From Dicaeum eximium (Eukaryota > Chordata > Aves > Passeriformes > Dicaeidae), in assembly GCA_013396995.1 (NCBI GenBank), contig VWZP01006006.1:403079-467078 (forward strand): 64,000 nucleotides of DNA. The letters run 5' to 3'. The notes beneath the pieces are model-generated. The model saw only the letters and a program-made list of their open reading frames with translations. It was not told the origin of the DNA and did not search any database. Both the position numbers and the translations under genes were made by a program. Shown here one piece after another: positions 38,287 through 50,240 of this stretch (the stretch's first letter is position 1; each line of letters starts with the position of its first letter).

Positions 38287-38566
38287 CTTCACTCAAAGGG
38301 TGGTAAAGCACTGGCACAGGTTGCCCAGAGAAGCTGTGGATTCCCACAGTTGGGGGCATCCCTGGAATTGTTTAAGGCCAGTCTGAATGGGGCCCTGGCA
38401 GCCTGATCCAGTGGGTGACACCCACTGTCAGATAAAAATTTGATCTGCCAAATCAGACGGCAGATTTGGCCATTTGGCCAGATAGCCTTCCGCTGATGGC
38501 AGAAGGATAACTGGATGATCTTTAAGGTACTTGCTAAACTAAACCAGTCTATGATTCTATGATTTC
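38287..38566 (+). mobile_element. CR1 LINE 3'-end fragment with hairpin-rich insert
   Basis: A CR1 3' end in plus orientation: CACTCAAAGGGTGGTAAAGC, GGCACAGGTTGCCCAGAG, GGGGGCATCCCTGG, CCAGTCTGAATGGGGCCCTG, CAGCCTGATCCAGTGGGTG, then after an insert GATAACTGGATGATCTTTAAGG and the tail CTATGATTCTATGATTTC. Where related copies have a short CCCTGCCCATGGCA block, this copy has about 75 bases (about 38420-38495) with several small inverted repeats. Confidence 0.93.
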
Positions 38567-41500
38567 ATGAAATCAAAAGAATATGGGGCAGAAAAAAATT
38601 CGCATTCACTCCAGACTCTTCAAGGCTGATGTCTCTTAATTTATGTTATCTTTCAGCCTTATGGCAGTTATTTACTTAATCATTTATTCTTTTTGTTGTG
38701 TGTCAAGAAAGTTCTAATTTTGTTTTGTAATTTATCATTTTATATGGCCATAGAAGTTAATAATTCTTAAGAAATTAAGAATGAAAATATGAGCAAAAGC
38801 TATGCAAAACAGCATTCTTATCATGATTTTGAAGGGATCTCAGGGTTAAGTTAAAAAATAAAAACCAATAAAACATACGATGATAGCTGAATGTGAGTTT
38901 TGCAGGCCAATTAAATTATTAATGCAACATGTTGGTGCATGAAATAAACAAAAAGGTATGACAGATAATTCAGTAACAAAATATGTGTTAATATATACCA
39001 CTGTATTCATAAATTTTAATAGAACTATTTATCACAGCAAGAATTGTTAAGGAATTCTGTAGGATTTCTGCCACTGTGGTAAGATGAATGATGAATCTGA
39101 TGCAATGCAGGGTTTTTTAATAATTTATTGGGTCATGAGTTATGGTTTTATTCAATTGAATATTATTAGATGGGTTTGCCCCAGGCAGTGAGCATGGTAT
39201 ATGAAAAAGAAAAATAGATTAAGCAAACACTTGATGATTTTAATCATTTCAAACAGGGCAGAGGATAAAGGCACTGACAGATTTGTCATTAATTCAGCAG
39301 ATGTTTTTACCTCCACACAACATAATCACAAGATGAGAGTTGTCAGTGAAGCCCTGAGAGTATGATGATAATAATTAATAGTCTGCATAATCTATTATTT
39401 TCACACGATTGATTTATTTTCTCCATGAAAAACAACAAGGGATGGGATAGAGGGTAGAAGGTCTTTTCAAGAATGGTGGCATAAGAATATTTTTCTTCAT
39501 TCCAAATCCTTATATCTATTTTTGATAAAATAGTGCCATTCAGCACAAAGATAGGTGGTGGTGATTTTTCCTGATGGAGAATGGAATGAATCATCATTCC
39601 TGCACTTTTTCCACATTCTAATGATGTCTCACCACAGAGACTATCCATCAAATTTTTATCAAGAACCATTATCAATGGTTTCCTGCTCAAAGCCTTACCT
39701 GTAAGATGCAACCTAGTCCATTTTTCTATAAAAAAAGTTATGCTTCTTTGAGAAGAGAGAAGGGACCTGAACTATAGTAGAATAGGATGTATGCCTTCTG
39801 TACCATTCAAATAAGTATAGGCAGAGGTCAAGGTGGTAAAAGACTGATCTTGACACCTCCAAACATTAGATTTATTAATCAATTTATTATTATGTGTATG
39901 ACTCTTGACTTATCATAGAAGTGGTTTTTCTATGTCAAGTGAAAGAGCCATAAGTGTCTCCATTACATAATTTTAGGTTTTTCTTGATCATTTCCCCAGT
40001 CATATAAATGCCAAGCATTTTCATCTATTTCATTTGCAGCTATAATTACTTAACATTTAATAATATTTTTTTAAAAATATTTATCTGAAACTGCTTTTCT
40101 AGAGAGAAACAAACATGCAGTTCATTAAACAACACTTTGCCTTTCACAATTACTCTGGGGCTACGTAGGAAGTGTTTGACAACACCCAAGTTAATATTAA
40201 ACTCTCCTAGTCAATGCCTAGGTACCTAAATTGCAAATTACTCTTTTTTTTTTTTTCTCAGTTTCTTGTGAGAAGTTCCAACACCAGTGCTAATGCATCA
40301 CTTTATGCACATCTGATATTTCCTGAGTAGTGATTCATTCCATTGCTTTCAACATGGCATCCAGACCCCCTGAGTCGATCACAGAAATAGAAATTCTGTG
40401 GACCAGTATATAAGAACTTAATCACAATTTATGACAGGGGGAAAAAAGTCAGCTCCTTTCCTTGGCCAAAAAAACATGGAGAAAGCAGGAAGTTGTTATT
40501 AGGTCACCCAGAGTTAACCTTTCTGTAGGTTTGATATTCTGCAGATAAGCAGCAGATATGACAGTTTCAAAAGATACTTTTTCTATGAGTAATGTTTGTA
40601 GCCTATGAAGCAGGAATATTCTTGCTTTCAAATTTTGCTTAATTTTATGTTTTAATGAGTATTTCTTTTCAGAATGATCAAAGAAATATAAAAATACTAA
40701 CAAATTTCATCTCCCTCTCTCATCAGAGTAGGTGATAGCTGAAATAGATCTGTGATGTTGTCTTTAAGTCTCTGAGTCGTTAAACTCCAGTCTGCCCTTC
40801 CTTCTCAAGTGCTGTAATAAAAATGGCAAGGAATTTGCAGACCAAAGATATGTGAGTCACAGGAAAAGGCAATTTCACTGTGTTATCCAGTCAGAATGGA
40901 TGTAAGGTTTCCATACCCTGAACCTCAGAATTGTTAATGAACACTTCAAGAGCAGGTTAGCTCCTTAATGACTCTATAGATCACATCTGCCATTCCACAT
41001 CAATGGCAGCTGCTGCATGACTCTCTGACTATTAAGAGCCATACCTGCCATAATGAGAAAAAAATGTCAGCGTTTGCCTGGATTAAAATATGTCTGGGCA
41101 TAGATGTATACTTTTAACCTGTTGGAGAATAGAGCTTAATAAAAATGAAAATAGTAACAACAAAAATTATTTTACTTGTCATGATTATATATAGATGTTT
41201 TATTCAGAACTTAAAACTTTTCTTACTTTCTCTCCTTGTGTTTCCTTTGCTGCTTCTATTTTCCTTTAAAAGCATGTTTCCAGAATGACTCTTTTATATT
41301 GGTATATATATCTTCTATATTTTTAAAATATTTGATGATATTTTAATTTCATAAGAAACTATGCAAACATTTGTCTTCAATCTGTTACATTTTTATGTAA
41401 ATATGTTATTTAAAATATACTTTTTTTTGGCTAAAGGAGGAGGGAGGGGAAAAGTACAAGAATGCCCAGAGCTAAAATATGGGGGAGTTAGGACAGAATG

Positions 41501-42342
41501 CAATGTGGCAGTTTAAGTTTGCTGCTGCTGTGCATACAATCTAAAATGGTCATTAATGTTATTCAGTAAGGAGACTTGCATAAAATAATTAAATGAACCC
41601 TAAGGATACCTGTCAAACTGTCATATACTCACTAGGAAGGAAGTCACCAAGTAGAGCTGTCAGTCAGAGTCTGACATTCTGAAATCCTTCAAAAAGTGTT
41701 AAGCATTCAAAACTTTGCTAGCAATAAACCTGGCAACAGTAAGATAAGCTGGCCTGCCACAGCCTCAGGGTTCTTTTGCAAATGACACTGCGATATGACT
41801 CAGTACCCTCACATTTGAAAGAATGTGGTTCATTTTTCTGTTTGTTCAAGGAAGAATCAAAGACATGCTTTACTGTTCCCTGCAGCAAGCATCCGTATTT
41901 TCCAATTTGTAAATAAAGTGAATATTGGCTTTTGGTGAACTGCAGTGATATTGACCAGTCTGTGTAAATCAACTTAGGGGGCATGTAAGCTGTGGTAATT
42001 TACATCAGATAAAGATTTATCTGACACGTTTCTTTTTTTCTCTTTTCTGAACAAATAAATGTCTAAACATTAACAGCTGTATGAGACAGTTTAGCCATTG
42101 ATGCTGGAAGGTTAATTTCAGTAAACCAAGTCCTCACTGGAATTAAGGTCACTTGTAGTAATTACTTTAAACAGAGAGCTAGTAATGATCAGAAAATTGT
42201 CATTGCCTAATCTAGCATATTATCACTGTCATTTCCAAAGTGCGTATTAACAATAGTGTCTTTGTGCCAACTGTGCAATGTAGAATCATTAAATGCATAA
42301 AACCCACTTCTTTATTGTTCCACTAAGTACAGTTTAGATTTT
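38567..42342. other. Unique AT-rich DNA, possible regulatory segment at its end
   Basis: No gene or transposon recognised. The longest frame is 122 codons on the minus strand (39343-39711), without family resemblance. Toward the right end (about 41920-42330) the sequence is of mixed composition and carries homeobox-type TAATTAC and a perfect GATA palindrome, which is the kind of texture seen in conserved non-coding elements. Conservation cannot be judged from one sequence. Confidence 0.4.
42005..42024. promoter_or_regulatory. Palindromic pair of GATA-factor motifs (candidate)
   Basis: TCAGATAAA (42005-42013), spacer GA, TTTATCTGA (42016-42024): a perfect 9-bp inverted repeat with a 2-base spacer. 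Each arm holds AGATAA/TTATCT, the core bound by GATA zinc-finger factors. Palindromic GATA sites are known to be bound by one factor through both fingers. That this site is used is inference; it lies in otherwise unexplained unique DNA. Confidence 0.3.
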
Positions 42343-42610
42343 TTGTTTACTATTTCCACCTTTGCTTTATCTTTCATCTTTATTATTCCTTCATTTTTTC
42401 TCTTCACTTTCTCTTTTCTTGTCTCTTTTTTCTTTTTTTTCCCTTTTTCGTTTATTCTTTCCTTTTCTCCTTTCTTCATTCTTTCTTTCTTTGATTCTCT
42501 TCCTCTCCATGTTTGTTTCTTTGTTTGTTCTTTATTCTACTCCATTTGCCCTCCTTTATTTTTTTTTCTTTCAACTTCATTTCCTTGTCCTACCTCTTCT
42601 TTTGCAATTT
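42343..42610. repeat. Long polypyrimidine (C/T-rich) tract
   Basis: About 270 bases on the plus strand are nearly all T and C, with few purines (mostly single A or G). Overlapping 90-codon frames rich in Phe, Ser and Leu are products of this composition. Just downstream a (TTCT)n block (42892-42910) and an A15 run (42916-42930) follow. Such tracts can form triplex DNA and often arise by decay of CT microsatellites. Confidence 0.85.
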
Positions 42611-45600
42611 ACTAGGCTTGTTAATTTTGAAACACACTGAATGAAATGTTTTGCAAACTATGCCCTGGTGGAGGAGCTTGTAGGAGACAAATGTCCAAGG
42701 TTAACCCATGCCAAGACACTTGGTCTCATCTGACTTTGTAAATCCAAAAGATAAAAGGTGAATGTCTGAGTCAGGGCCAATCACCTGACCTCCTTTTGTA
42801 GTCACTGAGGGAAAGTAACATCTATAGAGTTTCAGTCAACTCATCCTAATCAGGTTGTCTGATCTGGGTCAAAAAACAACTCTGGAAGATGTCTCTTTCT
42901 TTCTTTCTTCTGTGTAAAAAAAAAAAAAAAGGCTTGGATAAGTAGTATAGACTCAACTCTCTACATATAATGTAGATATCTGAAGTTGGGTAATTTTAAA
43001 CACACCTTTTGTACCTCCTTTGTGTTCAATGTGTTGGAAAAAGAATTAAATCCTTGTTCCTCTCTCATCATTAGGCTGATATTTTTTCACTCTGTGTCTA
43101 AAACTGGTAAAGTAATTTTCCCCTGTCTTAGCTTCTCATCATTTGGGATGCCTTTAACTTTGAGGTATCCTTTATTAAAGAAGCTAATTTAACCAATAAT
43201 TGGAATTTATTGAATAAAGATGTATAGACCTTAGCAGTGTCTGATTAGTGCATTTGTTATTTCCTGCGAATAAGTGTGAACATAGTAATTCAAGCATAAA
43301 GAACAGTTGGAAAATACTGATAGTCACAATTTTAATAAATACTTTGAGTCAATATTCGCAGTCCAAACTTTATTGTGCCCTTCCTCAGAAATTTGTGATG
43401 AGGGACCCAATTATTAAAGTTTGATTTGGAAACGCTGGACCTCACTGATTGCCCAGGATGAGAGTAGAACTGTGTCAAAAGAAAAGTTAAAATCCAGATC
43501 TCTCAGCTACCAGGAAACAAGAATATTGATATGCAAGTAGCATGATGTAAAGTGTATTTGCTTTCACATCTGGGTAAGTGAACCCCCTTGGAGGGGAATG
43601 AGTTTTCCATGATTCTTACATAAATATTTCGTCCAATATCCACACATATCATAATGAAGGGTGGAGACCACTATAAAAAATTTCTAATTAAATATCAGTG
43701 CAGGATCAGGTAAATAGATTGATGACTAGGGCATTTAATTATTTTCTATTACTATATAATTCAACATTTTGGGTCATGAAGGGATGAAAGTTGACTAGCA
43801 CTAGTAATCAGTGTTTGCATCCATGATGTAGGGTTTATTACTGAATTAGAAAATTGATCCAAATTGATCCTCTTGTCTTGTTTTTAGAAAATGCATTGGT
43901 CTTCTAACATCAATATTTAGCATGTCACCACTCAAAAAATAGTAATAAATTCTTTTCTGAAACTCTACATCTCATCTCCAATGAAATTTGAGTAGTTTTA
44001 TATCAATAATTTTTCAAGGTAAGCTGTTTGCATTCCTTTGCAATTAAAATGTGTGGTTTACTTCATAGTGATCTCCCTAAGGGATTTTAATGTCTATCAT
44101 CACTATAAATTCATGTTTCCTAGACAGTAAACAAGAATTGCATTGTTTTCTGCTGAAATAATCACTTTTGGAGAATGAGATTTCAGTTTGTTTTAATCCT
44201 TTTAGCCTGTGGCTGTTCTCCCTTAATCATAATAACTCTAACTTAAGTTTATTTTGAGTAGCACATGTATCTTTCTAGTCCAATCCATTTCCACACCATT
44301 TTTCACCAGCAGTCAAGCTTAGCTAGTAGGAAACAATGAAAAAGATGTTGCTTTAAGCACTGGTGAGTTTTCTATTACATCCCTCATTAAAATAGAATTA
44401 AAAATAGATAACATTATAGGTGTGTGTGCTGGTATGTACAAAGCCCTGCAAATATAATTTCCAGACACTTAAACCAGCAATTCTTGATTTTCATAGCTGC
44501 TGTTGGTTGTCTCTTTTCAGGATATGATAGTCCTTGATCTCTGAAGCAATATGATAGTGCTTGGTCTCACTTTTTTTTTTTTTTTGTAATGAAATTTGAA
44601 CTTTAAATTGGAAGAACCTGGTAAAATCAAAGTATAAACTGGCTTTACAGAATGGTCATGAGGAAGCAAAAGTCTGCCTGAAGAGATGCTGTAGTCTTCT
44701 ATAACATGATTATCTCCTTGATGAGTTGCCTTCATGTTTAGAATATGCCTTTTGGCCAAGTGCCAAAAATGTTGCAACACTGAAATAAAAGGCCAACCCC
44801 AATTTTTTTTAAGCTTGGATGGTGAACTGACACTTAGCCCCAAAATTCTCTAACATATCTTCATTTTCTTTGTTTAGGTTATGTATAGTTGTGGCACTAA
44901 GCAATAATTTAAAATCTATGTCTGTATTGTACTCTATGAAGGAATAAATGCACCCAGAAAGGAGTGGTATGCTGTCCCACAGATACCAAAGGGAGCTATC
45001 TCAGCAGCTACAAGACTGGGCTTTAAAATTAAGCTCTAAAGCTGGAGCAGGATTATAAACCCCAGAAAATGTGTACAAAACAATAAATCTTTAGCCTTAT
45101 CAAGCAAAATGTTCATGAAACAATAAGGTTTTTGAAACCAGAGAAATGGGCAAAGTCACTCAAAGCAGTGCTGCCACAGCACTGAATTCAGTCTGCTTCA
45201 GGGATTTCCTTAAATACTAAAGTTAATGTAATTTCTCAGGCTTTATGAGCAATTACTTTTTCTTTTATTTTCTTTTTTTTTTTTTGCCAATGGCAATTCA
45301 ATATTTTTGCAAGCATGTTTATTTTTCACAGGTAAAAACAGCACATTAAGTATTTAGATCAAAATAATTGCCTAGTCCCTACTCATTCAGACTGAAGCCG
45401 GCAGTAATAAAAGACATTAAGAGAGAATATGCTTTGGGTTTCTTTCATTAAAACTTCCATTAAAATCTGCTTCTTTCTTTTTTTTCCCTTTTATCATAAT
45501 TCCTTGTCTAGGTATTTATCTTTGCTTCACTTTGCATTTTTGTATGTTTCTTTCAGCAGACTCCATCCACATTCTCTCACCCCTCTCTACCTCTTCTTTC

Positions 45601-45940
45601 TTTCACTGCCTCCATCTTTTTTTGGAACCTTTTCTGCATATAGTAAATGAGCTAATTTTCTCCTACTCTGAACCCAGCTAAAAACTTTGCATGTCACAGA
45701 GTAGAATGCAGCCTACTGCACTGACAAAATGATGAACTAAAATCTTTGAATGTAGGAGAGCAGAAGATACTTTTATATCATTATTTAGGAAGCTACATTA
45801 GGCACTTTTTCAGAAGATTCTGCATGACCACAACCAGCATTCAGCTCTGTGACTATATGCTCAAAATATAGTTTGCTAGAACTCAATGAAGCTCAATATT
45901 CTAGTTTGCTAGAAAATTAAACCACTCTTTTGGAAGGCAT
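42611..45940. other. Unique AT-rich non-coding DNA
   Basis: No gene or repeat family recognised. A 27-bp period duplication lies at 44522-44570 (ATATGATAGT...CTTG(A/G)TCTC twice) next to a T15 run (44571-44585). A 108-codon minus-strand frame (44517-44843) crosses that homopolymer and is not credible as a gene. Confidence 0.5.
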
Positions 45941-45994
45941 TTATTTATTTATTTGTTTTTGTTTGTTTGTTTGTTTGTTTGTTTGTTTGTTTAT
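45941..45994. repeat. (TTTA)n-(GTTT)n microsatellite
   Basis: Three TTTA units (45941-45952) lead into about ten uninterrupted GTTT units up to 45994. It is a plain tetranucleotide microsatellite. Confidence 0.95.
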
Positions 45995-47089
45995 TTTAAT
46001 GTCAGGTTTAGTTATGATAGTTATGACATCTGAGATATTATAATCATTCTTCATTTTCTCTCTTTTCTGGAAATCCAATTGCTGCTTTAACAAAAAAAAA
46101 AAAAAAGTACTTTGAACCTATATTTTACTTTCAAGTTCTAAACTCAAAGTTGTTTCAGACTGACTAACTATTTTAGCAATGTTCATTCTTGAAGGATTCA
46201 AAGCATTGTACTGACATTTATGCTTCTTCATACTTTCAGTGATGAAGCATAACTTAGAGTTCAATAAGATCTGGAATTAAAGTGATGACACTTTCAACCC
46301 TCTCTTATAATTATTACTCCTTTGAAATTTATACTGTTGTAGACTCTTAGGATTTCTGAGAACTTTTCCTTTTCCTGGAGGTGATACAAGAAGCAGGACT
46401 GCTATTTAGATAAGATAATTCTATAGGAGATTTGTGGGTAGACAGAAAGGGGTGCATAACTTCAGTCCCCATGTACATATTAGCCAGCAGAAGTGATGTC
46501 TATAGCAAGAAAATAAAACTGCACCCTTTCAAAAATAGATGTTCTCTGAGAGAACTAGAGAAATGTGTTTTTTCTCATTGATGACAAAATGATGAGGGAC
46601 CTGTGACAGAATGTTAAAATTCTGAATCAAACTTTCAAACTAACAGAAGAAACCCCTCATAACACACTGGGTGTATCATAAAATCCTATTATTACCTGTA
46701 GCAACATGACTCCTGTCCTTTTGTACTCTTATGTTTGCATCTGTCCTTTACTGCCTCAAAATACTTTTGGCAAAAGAAACAGGTTGCAGTCAGTACATCA
46801 CAGAACAAGAGAGATCAGATGCAAGATTTTGATATCCCTAGAACCATCCCCTGAAGTCAGTCTATCCACCATTCCATACACAAACCCCCATTATTTCTAT
46901 ATGCATGATAGAAATCTCCTCTGCCAAGGTGTTACAATCTGCTTTAAGTACAGAAGAACAAAGAAAATTAGGTCTCTGTGTATAAAACGGAAGGAAGTTT
47001 GAAGGTTCAAAATATACCCAAAAATATGTGATTAAAACCAAACAAGGTTAGATGGTGCCAAAAATTTGATATGTTTTATATAATAGTAA
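45995..47089. other. Unique AT-rich non-coding DNA
   Basis: No gene recognised; an A-run lies near 46091-46105. The 98-codon plus-strand frame at 46706-47002 has no recognisable domain. Confidence 0.5.
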
Positions 47090-47545
47090 AAAAGACAAAC
47101 AGAAAGAAAGAGAAAATAAGGAAAGAAATAGGGAAAGAAGTGTCTGGGGGGTGAGGGGACAGAGAGAGAGTGACAGGGGTCAGGTGGAAGTGTATCACCC
47201 ATCTGAGGGTCCCAATGATGTCTCGTTGCTCCCTTCCATCTGGTCTTCTGGTCTTGGTCTGGTCTTCTTGGTCTTCCATCTTGTCTTCAACACACTCCCA
47301 AAACCTCTCTCCCTTCACCCCTTGGTGCAAGGGTCTGTGTGAACTTGGTGGCTGACAGCCCTGGGGTTGTGGTCCCCACTCCAAAGGTGTTAAGTTTGAT
47401 CCCTGTGTGAAGTTTTCTTTTCTGGGAGCCCTGAGTTGGTATTTTACCTTATCTCCATCAGCAGTTCAGGGCCCCAGTAAGAAGGCTCTTAAGGATGTGG
47501 CGGTCTTCTCTGCAGCTTTTGTAATGCAGTTTTCGAAGTTCTTCA
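47090..47545 (-). repeat. Probable unclassified repeat, LTR- or leader-like
   Basis: GC content and base order change sharply here. The left part is purine-rich (GAAAGAAAGAGAAAATAAGG, 47103-47122; GA runs to 47175), followed by degenerate tandem GGTCTT/GGTCTTC units (about 47235-47290), then mixed GC sequence to about 47545. On the minus strand this gives a 102-codon frame (47076-47384) ending in a pyrimidine tract. The texture resembles avian endogenous retrovirus LTR or leader DNA, but no terminal TG/CA with target duplication was found. Confidence 0.3.
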
Positions 47546-50240
47546 TGAGAATGTTTAGGTCCTAAACTACAATATTTCAATCTCTGAAACAAGGTAGAAA
47601 TTTAATCAAATCAGTACTCATGAGATAAATAATAGCTCTTTACTTTCACAGAGGCTTCCAAAGATTACCTTCTGCGCTGTGTGTAACAAATGCCTGAGAG
47701 AAGCAGAAGCTGACAAAGGGCCTTTAAATTATTCTTTTCATCTCATATGTACAAGTAAATTATAATGCCTGTATATGTATAAAATATCTCTTCATTTTGG
47801 AGCAATTTGCACTTTCCATATAGAATGCATAACAAATAAAATCAATCACTTTAACAAGCAAAAAATAGTGCGTTAAATGTAATTTGGTCATAAGAATTAA
47901 TGAATTATATTAATAAGTAATGAAAAGAGTGAAAAAGGAAGAATAAAGTAAAACAAATCATCAAACTGTGGTGAAAAGCATGGGAAATTTACCTATAGTT
48001 TTTTAGTAGCCCACAGTTATATAGCATTCAAAGTGCGAACAATCTTTCTGCAATAAAAATAAACAGGGAGGGCAAGAGGAGAAGTTTGTGTTTGGTATTT
48101 TGGGTTTGTTTTTGTTTCGTTTTTTGTTTTGTTGTGATTTTTTGTATGTTTGTTTGGTTTGTTTTGTTTTGTTTCGCTTGATTTTGTTTCTTTTCACATT
48201 AGTCCAGGATCTCTTATGGTCTGTAAAATCTTCCAAATACCATTTAATTCCCTGTGAAGGGAATATTTTTTCTCTCCTTTTGCTATGAGGGTATATTTAC
48301 AGAGGGGATATATCTTTAATGAATGGTTAGGATGCAAGGAGAAAATATACTTCTCAAGATATTTAGTCTAAAACTAGTTAAATTGGTCTTTCATTTGGAG
48401 AAAGCTCAACAGATATTACTGATTTTAACAATGTTTTACAGAACCAAGATTAAGGAGAAAAAAACCACAAAAACAAACCACAACAACTAAAAAACCCCAA
48501 ATCATCATTTTTCTTGCCAGAAATGTCCCTAAAGAGTTGGAGCTGCAATTTCTGCAAACTTTAAAAAAGACTTATGTTTACTGTGAAACTTTCATTGCAG
48601 ATAGTAACCTTTATGTCTTTGAGGATGTCTGTCTTGAGACACCTTAAAATTATACATAGTCTAATAACTATTTGAAGACATTTGGACAGGAAATAATGAC
48701 TTTTACCAACTTTGGAGAAGTGAAAATAGTCTGAAAAGTCAAATTTACACAGTGAGCTAAAATAGTCCTGATTGTGAAATTTATTGCTACTGAACTACAA
48801 CAAAGCATGTCCTGAAAAAAAGTAATTCTTGGTAAAAAGGGCTTTCTGAAGACAGAAAAAGAACAGAAAAGCTAATTTTAACTCAGATAGTGTCTACTAA
48901 ATGAAAAAAACAGTTTTGGAATGACATTACTGATGGTATATACTGGGAAATAATAATGGATACTGATAATTATTTTAATTCATACAAGTAGAGTTAAAGA
49001 GAAATTCTAACAGAGCTCTTTTATTTTTAACACTTTTTAAAACACATGTCCAAACTATGAAAGAACATGCTTTGTTCTTTTTCTGCCCAAAAGTAAGTCT
49101 GAACTGCACAAGGGATTCAGTTCATCCTGAAATAGAATTGACTCTGAAGATGTAGGAATATGGTATTTTTCTGGGATGGGTGACATTCCAACTGAAATTG
49201 CAAATTTTTTTGTACGATACTTGATACATTTGTTTTAAAGCAGGTGTGAGAATTAAATTATGTATTCTTAGTTCTTCAGCTTGAAGTGAAAGCAGAGCTG
49301 AAGAACTGTTCCAATTTCATCAGGTAAGCAGGTCTTTCCCAGAGCTATGTAAGGCTTTTAGGTCTCTGTATATAATCGAACTTATTATTTCAAAAGCAGA
49401 GTTGTTTTAATCCACTCATTAGCCCTGCAGTGAGGAAAAATATATAATAGAATATTTTGTATAACCTACTGAAGCATTCCATTCTTTTGTACTTAATTGT
49501 GGTTTCCACAAAACTAAGAAGAAAATGAAAAACCATTTTGATCACACAACTTACATTTCTGACACCTCTAGAGACAGCAGAATGTCAACAAAACAATGGG
49601 GGAAAAATAACCCAAACAAACAAACAAAAACATTTCAACACCATAGCATGATACAGCACAATAAAAGTGTTTTATTTTTAAAACCAGCTTTCATTGAATA
49701 CTTGTTTATTTAATTAACATACTGGTGTATAGGTTTACATTCTCCAGAAGCTGAATCTACTTGCTTGAGAAACTGACTGCTACTACCTGCCATCTCTTCT
49801 ATAAAAACAATTGAACATATGTGCACTATTCTAAAATATCTGCAAGCAGAATGCTAAAGACATTTGGTTCAACTTGAAACTTCCAGCAGAAGAAAAATAA
49901 TTACTTCTATTTAAACAATAAACACATTTGGAAGAATAACAGGAAAGTTTCACACGTCTGGTTACAGATTGGTTAGATCAAAAATACCTTCTGCTTTTTC
50001 ATATCTGTAGGGAACAAAAGGTTATGTACTTTCTCTGATCCTCTATATTTATTGCAAAGTAAGTTAGTTAGAGAGACAAAAGTGTCAGCCACTTAGAGAC
50101 AAAGAAGCTGGCAAAGGAACAAGTAGCTCCATGAACTATAATAAATACATTCGCATTAGGGATTACTTCTAAATTCTGGAATCTGGATTAAATTCTGCTA
50201 CAAGGACCAATACTTTGCCAAAAAGGATGACAGAAACACA
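47546..50240. other. Unique AT-rich non-coding DNA
   Basis: No gene or transposon recognised. A T/G-rich tract lies at 48091-48190. Frames do not exceed 77 codons and most follow from that tract. Confidence 0.5.

Noticed and set aside
39343..39711. 122-codon minus-strand frame starting at a splice-like CTTACAGGTAAGG
   Set aside because: The peptide ends in an Ile-rich run from ATT/ATA codons and has no homology I recognise; probably chance.
42343..42640. Two overlapping Phe/Ser/Leu-rich frames resembling membrane proteins
   Set aside because: Produced by the polypyrimidine tract.
44517..44843. 108-codon minus-strand frame
   Set aside because: It includes a poly-Lys run from a homopolymer and a 27-bp duplication; not credible.
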